DNA from: Primorskyibacter sedentarius
GTDB taxonomy: Bacteria; Pseudomonadota; Alphaproteobacteria; Rhodobacterales; Rhodobacteraceae
Assembly (NCBI RefSeq): GCF_004342065.1
Contig: NZ_SLZU01000017.1
Span: 1 to 64,000 of the forward strand
Direction: 5' to 3'
Length of the DNA stretch: 64,000 bases
Shown here: piece by piece, positions 18,435 to 26,860 of the stretch
Numbering within the stretch: the stretch's first letter is position 1
Layout of the letters: the number at the start of each line of letters is the position of its first letter
The notes under the pieces: generated by a model
Database searches by the model: none
The model's input: the letters and a program-made list of their open reading frames with translations, nothing else
Told to the model about the DNA's origin: nothing
Program-made: the position numbers and the translations under genes

Positions 18435-18782
18435 GGCGACCGGCGCTTCGGCCTACGCGCAGAAGCACCCTGCACGGGCGGCATTGCCGGGGGCGTCAAA
18501 CCCGGCTTATGCCTTGTGACACCCTGGATTCTAAGGGCCCTGACGCCCCAATTGTCAGCATCAAGGTTTGCAAACTCCGCCATTGCCGCGCCGCCCTGCG
18601 CGATGGGCGTTTTTGGGCACATGAACACGCTCGTTGAACTGGTGGCAACGCAGTAAGATTCCGGTATCAGCGCGCGGTCACGTGGGGTAATTGTGCAGCC
18701 CCCGGCAATCATTGATTATAATCTGGTCTGTAATGATCGAAGCACCTATTTCAGAACGTGTTCAGTACGAGGTTCAAGAGGT
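18435..18782 (+). other. Intergenic region after the phosphate transporter
   Basis: No gene is supported here. It holds a weak terminator at 18592-18614 and an isolated TTTGCAAA palindrome at 18567-18574. The open frame that starts at ATG 18693 has no Shine-Dalgarno and no protein-like leader. Confidence 0.5.
18592..18614 (+). terminator. Short hairpin with T-run, possible terminator of the pit transcript
   Basis: CGCCC (18592-18596) pairs with GGGCG (18605-18609) and is followed by TTTTT (18610-18614). The stem is short and lies about 160 bases past the stop codon. Confidence 0.5.
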
Positions 18783-20279
18783 TTGGCCGATCTAGGAAAG
18801 TTGACGAGGCGTACGGCTCTGTTTGGTGGCGGCGCTGTGCTGGGCGGCTTCGTGACCCGCGGGATGTCTGCACGCAACCCCACGCTGGACGGTGTTCCGT
18901 CTCTTGCCACGCCCGAAGTGCCCGGCATGCTGAACGACGCAAGCGGGCTGAGCGAGACGCCGGTTTTCCGTCACATCACCCTGTCAGATGATCCCGGCGA
19001 GGGGCTGGTTGCGGCCCTGAGGGCTGAATTGGCAGACGCCCGGGCGAATGGCAGGCCCGTCAATATCGGTGCCGCGCGTCATTCGATGGGCGGGCAGGCC
19101 ATTCCGCGCGACGGCCATGCGATTACCTTCGATAACGGTCGTGTCGAATTGGATACCGCCAACCGCATGATGCGTGTCCATGCCGGGGCTAGGTGGAGCG
19201 ACGTCATTGCGGCCGCCGATCCGGTTGGGCTGGGGCCCCGCGTGATGCAATCCAACAATGATTTCGGCATCGCGGCGACGTTTTGCGTCAATGCACATGG
19301 ATGGCCTGTGAAAGAAGGGCCGATGGGCAGCACGGTCCGTGGGTTCAAAATGCTGCTGTCAGACGGCGCGCTCGTCTCCTGTTCGCGAAGGGAGAATGCC
19401 GATCTCTTTGCCATGACCATGGGCGGCTACGGGCTGACAGGTCTGATCACGCAGATGGATGTCGATCTTGCGCAGAACCAACGGCTGGAACCTACTTTTG
19501 ACAGAATGCCTGCGGAAAGTTTCGCCGACCGGTTTACCCAGGCATTGACGGATGACGCCGTGACGATGGCCTATGGGCGGCTGAGCGTGGATCGCGCCGA
19601 CTTCATGTCAGAGGCATTGCTGATCACCTATCGCGCCACGGCGGATCAAAGCGATCTGCCCGCCGCCAGCGGTTCGGGTGCTGCGGCCAGATTTGCCAGC
19701 CGGATATATCGCGCCCAGATGGGAAATGAGCGGATGAAACACCTGCGGTGGTGGTTCGAGGCTGATCTTGCGCCGCGGCTCGCCAGCGGGGCGGCGACCC
19801 GCAACAGCCTGATCAACGAACCTGTGGCAACGCTGGACGATCGCAACCCTGACCGCACGGATATTCTGCACGAATACTTCGTCTCGCCCGACCGGTTTGC
19901 AGACTTTCTCGCTCTGTGCCGTGCTGTCATCCCCGCATCGTACCAAGAGTTTCTCAACGTGACTTTGCGGTTCGTGGATACTGATCCGGACAGTTGGCTT
20001 GCCTACGCGCCAGAACCCCGGATCGCGGCAGTGATGTCGTTCAGTCAGGAAATGACCCTTCGCGCCGAAGCGGACATGCAGCGGATGACGCAAGATCTGA
20101 TCGACGGGGTGACTGCCATCGGTGGCACCTATTATTTACCTTATCGACCGCATGCTACGCCAGATCAGCTTGTCCGCGCCTATCCGCGCGCGCCGGAATT
20201 CGCGGCTGCAAAAAGGCGTCTGGACCCGGACTTGCTGCTGCGAAACAATCTTTGGGACAGGTATCTGGGCACGCTATGA
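18783..20279 (+). CDS. Tat-exported FAD-binding oxidoreductase of the VAO/PCMH family
   Basis: About 498 aa. The N-terminus carries a twin-arginine signal (LTRRTALFGGGAVLGGFV), so the folded flavoprotein is probably exported. The PCMH FAD domain begins with NIGAARHSMGGQ, whose histidine matches the covalent-FAD site of aldonolactone and alditol oxidases. NNDFGIAATFCVNAHGW and GGYGLTGLITQM follow. The C-terminus ends RLDPDLLLRNNLWDRY, as in aldonolactone oxidases. The start is uncertain: TTG 18783 and TTG 18801 are nearer the Tat motif than ATG 18693. It is the first of four overlapping genes. The substrate is unknown. Confidence 0.82.
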   Translation: MADLGKLTRRTALFGGGAVLGGFVTRGMSARNPTLDGVPSLATPEVPGMLNDASGLSETPVFRHITLSDDPGEGLVAALRAELADARANGRPVNIGAARHSMGGQAIPRDGHAITFDNGRVELDTANRMMRVHAGARWSDVIAAADPVGLGPRVMQSNNDFGIAATFCVNAHGWPVKEGPMGSTVRGFKMLLSDGALVSCSRRENADLFAMTMGGYGLTGLITQMDVDLAQNQRLEPTFDRMPAESFADRFTQALTDDAVTMAYGRLSVDRADFMSEALLITYRATADQSDLPAASGSGAAARFASRIYRAQMGNERMKHLRWWFEADLAPRLASGAATRNSLINEPVATLDDRNPDRTDILHEYFVSPDRFADFLALCRAVIPASYQEFLNVTLRFVDTDPDSWLAYAPEPRIAAVMSFSQEMTLRAEADMQRMTQDLIDGVTAIGGTYYLPYRPHATPDQLVRAYPRAPEFAAAKRRLDPDLLLRNNLWDRYLGTL

Positions 20280-20683
20280 CATTGATACAGAAATTCGCAC
20301 TCGGGTATTTCGTTGTTCTTTTGGGGGCCTCGGCGTTGAACTATGTGCCCGGCATTACCGACCAGAACGGGCTTGCTTTCGGGATCTTTGCGCTCGACCT
20401 GTTTGACGACGCGCTGCATCTGGTCTCGGCTCTTTGGGCACTGACTGCAGCATTGCTTGGCGCGCGGGCGAGCAAGGTGTTTCTGGTCATCTTCGGGGCG
20501 CTTTACCTTGGGGATGGCGTGTTCGGGTTTTTCACGGGCTATGGCTATCTCGACTTTGGGATCTTTACCAATCCCTCTGCGGGGCTGTCGTTCACGCTGT
20601 TTCGCGTGCTGGCCAATCTTCCCCATATCGCACTTGGCGGCGTGGCATTGATCGCAGGGCTTCGGCTGGGGCGCGGTCTGTGA
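20276..20683 (+). CDS. Small four-helix membrane protein of unknown function
   Basis: A 135-aa protein with about four hydrophobic segments (FALGYFVVLLGASALNY, HLVSALWALTAALLGA, VFLVIFGALYLGDGVFGFF, ALGGVALIAGLRLG), resembling DUF4383-like membrane proteins. It starts at ATG 20276 overlapping the flavoprotein stop, and its own stop overlaps the next start. Tight coupling suggests it anchors or serves the exported flavoprotein, which is inference only. Confidence 0.75.
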   Translation: MTLIQKFALGYFVVLLGASALNYVPGITDQNGLAFGIFALDLFDDALHLVSALWALTAALLGARASKVFLVIFGALYLGDGVFGFFTGYGYLDFGIFTNPSAGLSFTLFRVLANLPHIALGGVALIAGLRLGRGL

Positions 20684-21723
20684 GGTCACTTCTCAAGTGG
20701 TTGGGGATATCGGCGCTGTTGCTCGTGGGCGGTTTGCTGACCCCCATCGGATATGTCGAACTTGCCTGCCGCCCCAGCGGGCAAGCCGTTGCCTACGAAT
20801 CCATTCTGCCCCCCGAGCATCATCGCCCCGAGGGTCGGACGCTGCTTACCTATCCCGAATGGCACATCGTTCATGCCTATGACGATTATGCCAGGGTGAT
20901 CCGCGATGGCGATCCTCATGACTATCGGTATCTGTCCTCGATTGCCGGGTTCTGGACGTCGCTGTGCAGCCTGTCGCAGGCCTCTGGCCCCTATGGCGGC
21001 TTTCCTGCAGAGTTCAAATCCACCGTCTACACCATTGGGGCCAGCTTCACATTAGAGCTGTTGGCAAAGGCACTGTACGAGGAAACCTTTGGCCGTGTGG
21101 CAACCTGGGTGCGGGGCGATACGCGTGCGCCGCTGGATGATCTGTCTGCGCAGCAGGCCACAGAATACAGCCGGTTCTTGCAGCAGGTTCCCTGGTATCG
21201 CTGGGACTTTGGCCGCGATGCCGCAGCGCTTGGCGACGTTGCCACCGGTTCGTTCCGCGACCGCGAGAGGCGGGTGGCGCTTGGCCTGGAATATGGTGCA
21301 AAGGCGCGCTATGCGAAACTTATCGCGGCGGCTGTCGCCAATGTTCCGCCTGACGCGCTGCGATTGCGCATGATCCTGCGTGGGCTAAGCGCTGAGGCTC
21401 TCGGTGCATACGAGGGTGTCGAGGTCATCGCCCTTCACGACGAAGGGACAGAGATCGAGACGCCTCGGTACCGTGCGCTCACCGGCCTTCTGTCCGAAAT
21501 GGCTCAGGCCGGTGGCGACTTTGTCGAAATTGCCGGCAATGACGATATCCTGTTCACGGTGACATCGGATCGATCTGAACTTGAGGGCGCGATCTACAGT
21601 TTCGCGCGGCAGGGTTATGGCGACACACGCCATTTGATCCTGCTGCCCGTTGCGGAGCTGTCCGAACACCTGCGCAGGCTGGACACACAAGGTCTGCGGC
21701 TGGAACACATCCATGACTATTAG
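20680..21723 (+). CDS. Conserved-looking hypothetical protein with N-terminal membrane anchor
   Basis: A 347-aa protein from GTG 20680, which overlaps the previous stop. Residues 5-30 form one hydrophobic anchor or signal (WLGISALLLVGGLLTPIGYVELAC). A large soluble part follows that should face the periplasm. Distinct motifs are TYPEWHIVHAYDDYARVI, FWTSLCSLSQASGPYGGFP and TLELLAKALYEETFGRV. No family is recognised. A membrane-tethered partner of the flavoprotein is possible. Confidence 0.7.
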   Translation: MRSLLKWLGISALLLVGGLLTPIGYVELACRPSGQAVAYESILPPEHHRPEGRTLLTYPEWHIVHAYDDYARVIRDGDPHDYRYLSSIAGFWTSLCSLSQASGPYGGFPAEFKSTVYTIGASFTLELLAKALYEETFGRVATWVRGDTRAPLDDLSAQQATEYSRFLQQVPWYRWDFGRDAAALGDVATGSFRDRERRVALGLEYGAKARYAKLIAAAVANVPPDALRLRMILRGLSAEALGAYEGVEVIALHDEGTEIETPRYRALTGLLSEMAQAGGDFVEIAGNDDILFTVTSDRSELEGAIYSFARQGYGDTRHLILLPVAELSEHLRRLDTQGLRLEHIHDY

Positions 21724-21997
21724 AACATGGGGCCTGTCACTTGCCGCAGTCATCGTCGGCTGGTTCGGGCTTCAACTGATTGTCATGCGCTTTACCGATG
21801 CCGCCCCCGGCGCGGTGGTCCTTTTCCCCGCAGAAGATTTCGTTTCACGCATGCCAGCGGGCGTGGCGGTTATCGGAAACGGGCCAAACTGGGTGGCGGT
21901 CAGATCGGGCGAGCCGAACCTTGGCAGGACCCTTTACGCCTCGGGCGCAGCGCTGGTGCTGCCCGCAGGTCTTCCCGGTTGCCTGTCATTGTTCTGA
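21713..21997 (+). CDS. Small membrane-anchored hypothetical protein (94 aa)
   Basis: A 94-aa protein beginning with a single hydrophobic segment (LSLAAVIVGWFGLQLIV), then a short soluble tail containing VVLFPAEDF, VAVIGNGPNWVAVRSGEP and LYASGAALVLPAGLPGC. ATG 21713 lies 11 bases inside the preceding gene. The tail is consistent with a small periplasmic domain. It is the last member of the four-gene flavoprotein cluster, and no function is known. Confidence 0.65.
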   Translation: MTIRTWGLSLAAVIVGWFGLQLIVMRFTDAAPGAVVLFPAEDFVSRMPAGVAVIGNGPNWVAVRSGEPNLGRTLYASGAALVLPAGLPGCLSLF

Positions 21998-22168
21998 CGG
22001 CCTGGCTGTACTGGGTGCCCGCCTGACTCTGCCGTTTAAGCGGGCAGGCGGCTTCGTGTTGCGCCGAATGCGCATATGGCCAATAAAAATACCCTTACAA
22101 ACCAAGCAAGATTGCTTAACCTCTTGTCAGTAGCATATTCAGTGCCAATGCTGCGAAGGAGAATCGCC

Positions 22169-22972
22169 ATGGAATGCCAAAAAGACGTGTCCGAGCGCAT
22201 CTTGATGCCGGTCCGGGCGATCAAGAGCCTGGTAAGCGTCGCAGCGCTGGTTACAGCGGGTATTCTTGCGCCGACCGTCTCCCTCGCGCAGGACCGTGTT
22301 GTCGGGTTCGAACTGGGCCTGGGCGCGCAGTTCGCGCCGGAATACGAGGGCTCGGATGAATATTCTGTGGGTCCGACCGGAACCGCATCGCTGAACGAGC
22401 TTCGCTTTGGTTCCATCAATTTCTCCAGTTCGCCGGATGATCTGGGTTTGTCTCTCGGGCCGTCCTTTCGGTATCTGGCAGAGCGCGACAGCGACGATTT
22501 CGACGAGCTTGACGGCATCCCGGACAATGACGCGGCCGTCGAACTTGGCCTGAAAGCCACCTACAAATGGGAAGGGTTTCAGGTCTTCGGCCAGTTGCGC
22601 AAGGGCGTGACAGGCCACGAGGGTCTTGTCGGCGAACTGGGCGCGGATGCGAAATACGAGATTTCCGGCGCAACCAGCCTGAGCTTCGGACCTCGGGTCG
22701 GCTTTGGCGATGATGAATATATGGACTACGCATTTGGCGTGCCCAACTCTGCCACCGCCCTGTCGGCCTATGATCCGGATGGCGGCATCCGATCCTTCGG
22801 TGCCGAAGCCAGAATTCGCCATGATCTGGGCGCCAAGACCGCCATTGAGGGCCGTCTGGCCTGGGAACGGCTTGCCGGGGATGCAGAAGACTCTCCCATC
22901 GTAGAGGCCGGATCGCGGGATCAACTGCGCCTTGGCGTCATGCTGATCCGCAAGTTTCAGCTGCGTTTCTAA
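22169..22972 (+). CDS. MipA/OmpV family outer membrane protein
   Basis: A 267-aa outer-membrane beta-barrel candidate. The signal peptide ends near TVSLAQD. The mature part starts with VVGFELGLGAQFAPEYEGSDEYSVGP, typical of MipA/OmpV scaffolding proteins and porins, and it ends in an aromatic residue (KFQLRF), as outer-membrane proteins do. Alternating amphipathic strands continue to the end. ATG 22169 is preceded by AAGGAG; the upstream ATG 22076 lacks a ribosome site. A strong terminator follows. Confidence 0.87.
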   Translation: MECQKDVSERILMPVRAIKSLVSVAALVTAGILAPTVSLAQDRVVGFELGLGAQFAPEYEGSDEYSVGPTGTASLNELRFGSINFSSSPDDLGLSLGPSFRYLAERDSDDFDELDGIPDNDAAVELGLKATYKWEGFQVFGQLRKGVTGHEGLVGELGADAKYEISGATSLSFGPRVGFGDDEYMDYAFGVPNSATALSAYDPDGGIRSFGAEARIRHDLGAKTAIEGRLAWERLAGDAEDSPIVEAGSRDQLRLGVMLIRKFQLRF

Positions 22973-23050
22973 GAATTCACGACGCTTCACGTCCATCACC
23001 GCCCCGTTGGTGAACAATAGGGCAGTGAGTGGTCGAAGCGAAAGGATCAG

Positions 23051-23083
23051 CGCCGCGTGCCGATCAGGCGGGCGGCGTTTTTT
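23051..23083 (+). terminator. Rho-independent terminator after the MipA-like gene
   Basis: CGCCGCGTGCC (23051-23061) pairs with GGCGGGCGGCG (23067-23077), with one wobble and one mismatch, and is followed by TTTTTT (23078-23083). It is the clearest intrinsic terminator in the window. Confidence 0.85.
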
Positions 23084-23250
23084 GTTTGGCGCGCCAAGCA
23101 TGGCCATTTGATCCATCGCAATGCGAGACGTGCAAACCTTTTGTACCTGTAAACCGACCCGGATGATCGAAGCGAGTCGGCGTGTCGTGATCGCCCTTCC
23201 TTCCTTCAGCCGGTCAGGAAAGCTGGAGACTTGCGTGTGATGGGTGCAGC

Positions 23251-24186
23251 ATGAGCGTCGATCCTTATGCCGTTTTGGGCGTAGCGAAGACTGCGACACA
23301 GGACGAGATCAAGAAGGCTTATCGCAAGCTCGCAAAGCAGCTGCATCCGGACCTTCATCCCGGAGATGCCGCCAAACATGCCGAGTTTCAGGCGGTCTCT
23401 GCAGCGAATGATCTTCTTGGCGACCCCGAAAAGCGCAAGCGCTTCGACGCGGGCGAGATCGATGCCAGTGGTCAGGAACGGCCCGAGCGGCAGTACTATC
23501 ATCACTATGCCGATCAAGACGCCGGGGGACGGTACGCGCCAGAAGGGGACACCGGCGGTTTTCAGGATGCTTCGGACATTTTTTCTGATTTGTTCGGGCG
23601 TCGACAGCAGGGCGGGGCGGGGGCGCGCGGCCATGGTTTTCACGCCCGTGGTCAGGACCTGCGCTACAATCTTGATGTGGATTTCATGGATGTGGCGCGA
23701 GGGGCCAAACGCGGGGTCACCATGCCGGATGGCAACCGGATCGAGATATCCATCCCGCCGGGGCTGAAGGATGGGCAGACACTTCGCCTGCGCGGCAAGG
23801 GCGGGCCGGGCTTTGGCGAAGGACCGGCCGGGGATGCGCTGGTGACGGTGGCAGTTCGCCCGCACCCCGTTTTCAAGCGCGACGGCAATGATATCGAGGT
23901 CGACCTGCCGATCACCTTTGACGAGGCCGTACTTGGCGCGAAGGTCGAGGTGCCGACCATTTCTGGCCCCGTGACGATGACGATCCCCAAAGGTGTGTCA
24001 TCGGGCAGGCGCCTGCGGATCAAGGGCAAGGGCATTGATCCGGGCAAGGGCGCGGCTGGGCACCAGTTCGTCCGGCTCAAGATCGTCCTGCCGGATCACA
24101 TCGACGCAAAGATGGAGGAACTCGCGGAAAGCTGGCGCGATCACGCCGGTTTCGATCCGCGCAAGGACCTGCGGAGGGAAACATGA
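23251..24186 (+). CDS. cbpA: DnaJ-type co-chaperone, CbpA-like
   Basis: A 311-aa J-domain protein. Residues 4-70 form the J domain with the HPD loop (LHPDLHPGDAAKHAEF), which stimulates DnaK ATPase. A Gly-rich linker (about 75-130) follows, then two DnaJ C-terminal beta domains (about 135-300). The zinc-finger domain is missing, as in CbpA. The next gene is CbpM-like, which supports the assignment. It probably acts in stress or stationary-phase protein folding. Confidence 0.9.
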   Translation: MSVDPYAVLGVAKTATQDEIKKAYRKLAKQLHPDLHPGDAAKHAEFQAVSAANDLLGDPEKRKRFDAGEIDASGQERPERQYYHHYADQDAGGRYAPEGDTGGFQDASDIFSDLFGRRQQGGAGARGHGFHARGQDLRYNLDVDFMDVARGAKRGVTMPDGNRIEISIPPGLKDGQTLRLRGKGGPGFGEGPAGDALVTVAVRPHPVFKRDGNDIEVDLPITFDEAVLGAKVEVPTISGPVTMTIPKGVSSGRRLRIKGKGIDPGKGAAGHQFVRLKIVLPDHIDAKMEELAESWRDHAGFDPRKDLRRET

Positions 24187-24545
24187 GGGTCAAAGAACAC
24201 GATGTTGTCGAACATGTGGAACGCGTCAGCTTAAGGGAATTGCGGCTTTGGGTCCGGCAGGGATGGGTGCGTCCCTCAAGCAGCACAAAGGGGCCGGTGT
24301 TCGACGAACTGGATCTGGCACGTATCGAATTGCTGTGCGACCTGAGGAAAGAACTGTCGCTACCAAGCGATACGGTGCCTGTCGTGCTCAACCTGCTTGA
24401 CCACCTGCATCAGGCGCGCCGGGATCTTCGCGCCTTGGCCGAGGCCCTTGCCGAACAACCCGAAGAGGTACAGCGGTCGGTTGCCGAAACAGTGCAGAAC
24501 CGAAAGGCAGAAATGGACGTTCCACAAACAGGGCGGGCAAGGTAG
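24183..24545 (+). CDS. cbpM: Chaperone modulator CbpM-like protein
   Basis: A 120-aa protein starting at ATG 24183 inside the cbpA stop. CbpM binds the CbpA J domain and inhibits its co-chaperone activity. The MerR-like segment SLRELRLWVRQGWVRPSSS is present, with LDLARIELLCDLRKELSLPSD and helical VLNLLDHLHQARRDLRAL following. The cbpA-cbpM pairing is common in proteobacteria. Confidence 0.85.
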   Translation: MRVKEHDVVEHVERVSLRELRLWVRQGWVRPSSSTKGPVFDELDLARIELLCDLRKELSLPSDTVPVVLNLLDHLHQARRDLRALAEALAEQPEEVQRSVAETVQNRKAEMDVPQTGRAR

Positions 24546-24587
24546 AATGGATGGAAAGAGAAAGCGAGCTTCGGCTGGGAGGATGGA

Positions 24588-24896
24588 ATGCACGCTGAAC
24601 TTTTGACAAGGCGCCGGGCATTGGCGGCGACATATCGACGTTACCTCGAAGCGGATCGGGCATGGCATCTGGCCCTGCGGGAGGTCAACCTCTGGTTCCC
24701 CGTCGCCAGTCGGCCGGTAGGGTCGAAAATCGGAAATCCCGGCTCGCGCATACGCATGCTTTTCGAACGTCGCGAGAGGGCGCTGCTTCAGCTTGAGGCG
24801 ATGCGGCTCAAGCTGGCAATGGCAAAACGTCGATTGGCCGAGCGAAATGCGACTATGCGTCAGCACGTCTTGCTGATCACCCGCCGCGGGGGCTGA
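24588..24896 (+). CDS. Small basic hypothetical protein (102 aa)
   Basis: A 102-aa Arg-rich helical protein. ATG 24588 has GGGAGGA upstream with good spacing, so translation is credible. Helical segments RRRALAATYRRYLEADRAWHL and RRERALLQLEAMRLKLAMAKRRLAERN suggest a coiled coil. It follows cbpM by 42 bases and may belong to that transcript. No family is recognised. Confidence 0.6.
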   Translation: MHAELLTRRRALAATYRRYLEADRAWHLALREVNLWFPVASRPVGSKIGNPGSRIRMLFERRERALLQLEAMRLKLAMAKRRLAERNATMRQHVLLITRRGG

Positions 24897-24994
24897 GACT
24901 CAGGCGCTGCGACCGCTTTGTCGACGTTTTATTTTCCACCTATTGGAGATAAACCACCGGCTTTCAGCCGGTCCGCTTCAGCGTATCTTGTTCT

Positions 24995-25060
24995 GATGTT
25001 CTCTCCTGAATTTTGAAGCCCGGCTTGTCCGTATGGCTTCAAAATTCAGGAGAGAACATC
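24995..25060 (+). repeat. Perfect 26-base inverted repeat sequestering the transposase ribosome site
   Basis: The arms 24995-25020 and 25035-25060 are exact reverse complements, with a 14-base loop. The right arm ends one base before the transposase ATG and contains its AGGAGA ribosome site. In IS200 similar structures block read-through transcription and translation of tnpA, so expression should be strongly repressed. Confidence 0.85.
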
Positions 25061-25459
25061 ATGCGCTATTCGTCATCCGCGCACACGCGATTTTACCACA
25101 GGTTGCACGTCGTCTGGGTCACGAAATACCGCTACAAGGTTCTTCAGGGCGCGATGCGGGAACGGATCCGCGAGATCATCCGCCAGACCTGCGAGGAACT
25201 GGGCGTCCCTATCGTACGCGGGGTGCTCGCGCGGGACCATGTCCACATGTTCCTGTCAATCCCGCCCAAGCTGTCGCTGTCGGACGTGATGCAGCGGATC
25301 AAGGGCCGGTCATCGCGTCGCATCCAGATGGAGTTTCCCGACTTGCGCAAGCGTTACTGGGGCAGACGGTTCTGGGCCCGCGGATACTTCTCGACCACCT
25401 CGGGAAATGTGACAGACGACATCATTATGCAGTACCTGGAATTACATTCCGCAAAATGA
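25061..25459 (+). CDS. tnpA: IS200/IS605-family transposase (Y1_Tnp, TnpA)
   Basis: A 132-aa HUH-type single-strand transposase of full length. The N-terminal segment HTRFYHRLHVVWVTKYRYKVL, the metal-binding ARDHVHMFLSIPP (HxH) and the catalytic tyrosine in DIIMQYLELH are all intact, so the enzyme may be active. ATG 25061 is chosen because AGGAGA precedes it; the frame reaches back to 25013 through the inverted repeat. Confidence 0.93.
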   Translation: MRYSSSAHTRFYHRLHVVWVTKYRYKVLQGAMRERIREIIRQTCEELGVPIVRGVLARDHVHMFLSIPPKLSLSDVMQRIKGRSSRRIQMEFPDLRKRYWGRRFWARGYFSTTSGNVTDDIIMQYLELHSAK

Positions 25460-25482
25460 TGCCACCGGCGTCAGCCGGTGTG

Positions 25483-25831
25483 TCGTTCACTCGCGATGAA
25501 TACCAGCCTCTCGACGACCGCGACGAGGCCCTGAGAAGGAATGTGCGGCGAGTTCCGAGGCATCGTCTGCTGGCCAGTCCCAGTGTTGGGTCGATGGTGC
25601 CAGAGGGACCAATCGCGCTGATCGTTGGTCTGACGCGGTTCAGATAAACGCGCGTTGTCACCTCTTGCTTGCGACGCAGGCGGGGACGGCTGCAACTCTG
25701 TCAGTTCGCGAAAACCCTTGCAATATCTGTGAAAAACCTGCCGACTGTGACGGTCTGGCGATGTGCCCGGGAGGAGGGCGCATCGAAAGAGCCGGTAAAA
25801 CCGCTCTGAATGACACATGGGAGGAATAAAT
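25483..25831 (+). other. Intergenic region between the IS element and the ABC importer
   Basis: Open frames here are short and lack ribosome sites or recognisable motifs. The last 40 bases contain the ABC binding-protein ribosome site. A promoter must lie here, but none was located with confidence. Confidence 0.4.
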
Positions 25832-26854
25832 ATGAAACTTGGTAACACATTTGTCGGAACACTGGTCCTTGCCATCAGCGCGGCGTCGGCTTCATACGCT
25901 GACAAGCTGACGCTTTACTGCTCGGCGCAGGAAGACTGGTGTCAGTTGATGGCGCGCAGCTTTGAAGATGCAACCGGCATCGACGTAAACATGACGCGGA
26001 AATCATCGGGCGAAACCTTTGCGCAGATCCGCGCCGAAGCGACCAACCCGAAGGGCGATGTCTGGTGGGGCGGCACCGGTGATCCGCATCTGCAGGCGGC
26101 CGAAGAAGGCTTGACCATGGAATATAACTCGCCCATGCGCGGCGAATTGCACGACTGGGCAATTTCGCAGGCCGAAAGCGCCGGCAATCGTACGATCGGC
26201 ATTTACTCCGGCGCGCTTGGCTATGGCTACAACACTCAGCTTCTGGCCGATAACAACCTGCCAGAGCCGAGCTGCTGGAAAGACCTTCTGAAACCTGACT
26301 ACAAGGGCCATGTGCAGATGGCGAACCCGAATTCATCGGGCACCGCCTATACCACCCTGGCGTCCATGGTTCAGATTTTCGGCGAGGACGAAGGCTTTGA
26401 TTTCATGAAGGGCCTGCACGCAAACATAAACCAGTATACCAAGTCGGGCTCTGCCCCGATCAAGGCAGCGGGTCGCGGCGAATCCACCATCGGGATCGTC
26501 TTCATGCATGACGCCGTCGCGCAGGCAGCGGCCGGGTTCCCGATCAAGGTCGTGGCACCATGCGAAGGCACCGGCTATGAAATCGGCTCGATGTCGATCA
26601 TCGACGGGGCGCGCAACGAAGAAGAGGCCAAGAAGTTCTATGACTGGGCGCTTTCGGCCGAAGCGCAGAACCTCGCCCTGCAAGTCAATGCGTTCCAGGT
26701 GCCGTCGAACACAGGCGCCCAGACGTCTGACAAGGCGCCCGACATGTCGACGATCAAGCTGATCGATTACGACTTCAAGAAGTACGGCTCCTCCGACGAA
26801 CGCAAGCGGCTGTTGCAGAAGTGGGACGAGGAAGTCTCGACCCTGCCACAGTAA
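25832..26854 (+). CDS. ABC transporter substrate-binding protein, Fe(III)/phosphonate-type (COG1840-like)
   Basis: A 340-aa periplasmic protein. The signal peptide ends near ASASYAD. KLTLYCSAQEDWCQLMARSFEDATGIDV and GETFAQIRAE..PKGDVWWGG are typical of the AfuA/FbpA-like group. The paired tyrosines that bind iron in FbpA were not recognised, so another ligand such as a phosphorylated or phosphonate compound is possible. GGGAGGA precedes ATG 25832, five codons after an upstream ATG. It leads a four-gene operon. Confidence 0.87.
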   Translation: MKLGNTFVGTLVLAISAASASYADKLTLYCSAQEDWCQLMARSFEDATGIDVNMTRKSSGETFAQIRAEATNPKGDVWWGGTGDPHLQAAEEGLTMEYNSPMRGELHDWAISQAESAGNRTIGIYSGALGYGYNTQLLADNNLPEPSCWKDLLKPDYKGHVQMANPNSSGTAYTTLASMVQIFGEDEGFDFMKGLHANINQYTKSGSAPIKAAGRGESTIGIVFMHDAVAQAAAGFPIKVVAPCEGTGYEIGSMSIIDGARNEEEAKKFYDWALSAEAQNLALQVNAFQVPSNTGAQTSDKAPDMSTIKLIDYDFKKYGSSDERKRLLQKWDEEVSTLPQ

Positions 26855-26860
26855 CCCGGG

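Larger units (their letters stand above)
24954..25482 (+). mobile_element. IS200-type insertion sequence (single Y1 transposase, no tnpB)
   Basis: The element is about 0.55 kb. The left subterminal hairpin is ACCGGCT (24956-24962)/AGCCGGT (24966-24972). The right one is CACCGGC (25463-25469)/GCCGGTG (25474-25480). The two ends share the ACCGGC..CAGCCGGT core, as expected for single-strand transposition of IS200/IS605 elements. One intact Y1 transposase lies between them, and no tnpB is present. The exact cleavage sites cannot be fixed; the coordinates mark the hairpins plus a base or two. Confidence 0.82.

Noticed and set aside
18567-18574. TTTGCAAA palindrome as a possible short-chain acyl regulator (PccR/ScfR-type) site
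   Set aside because: Those regulators are described with paired sites; only one copy is present and it lies far from any gene of acyl metabolism.
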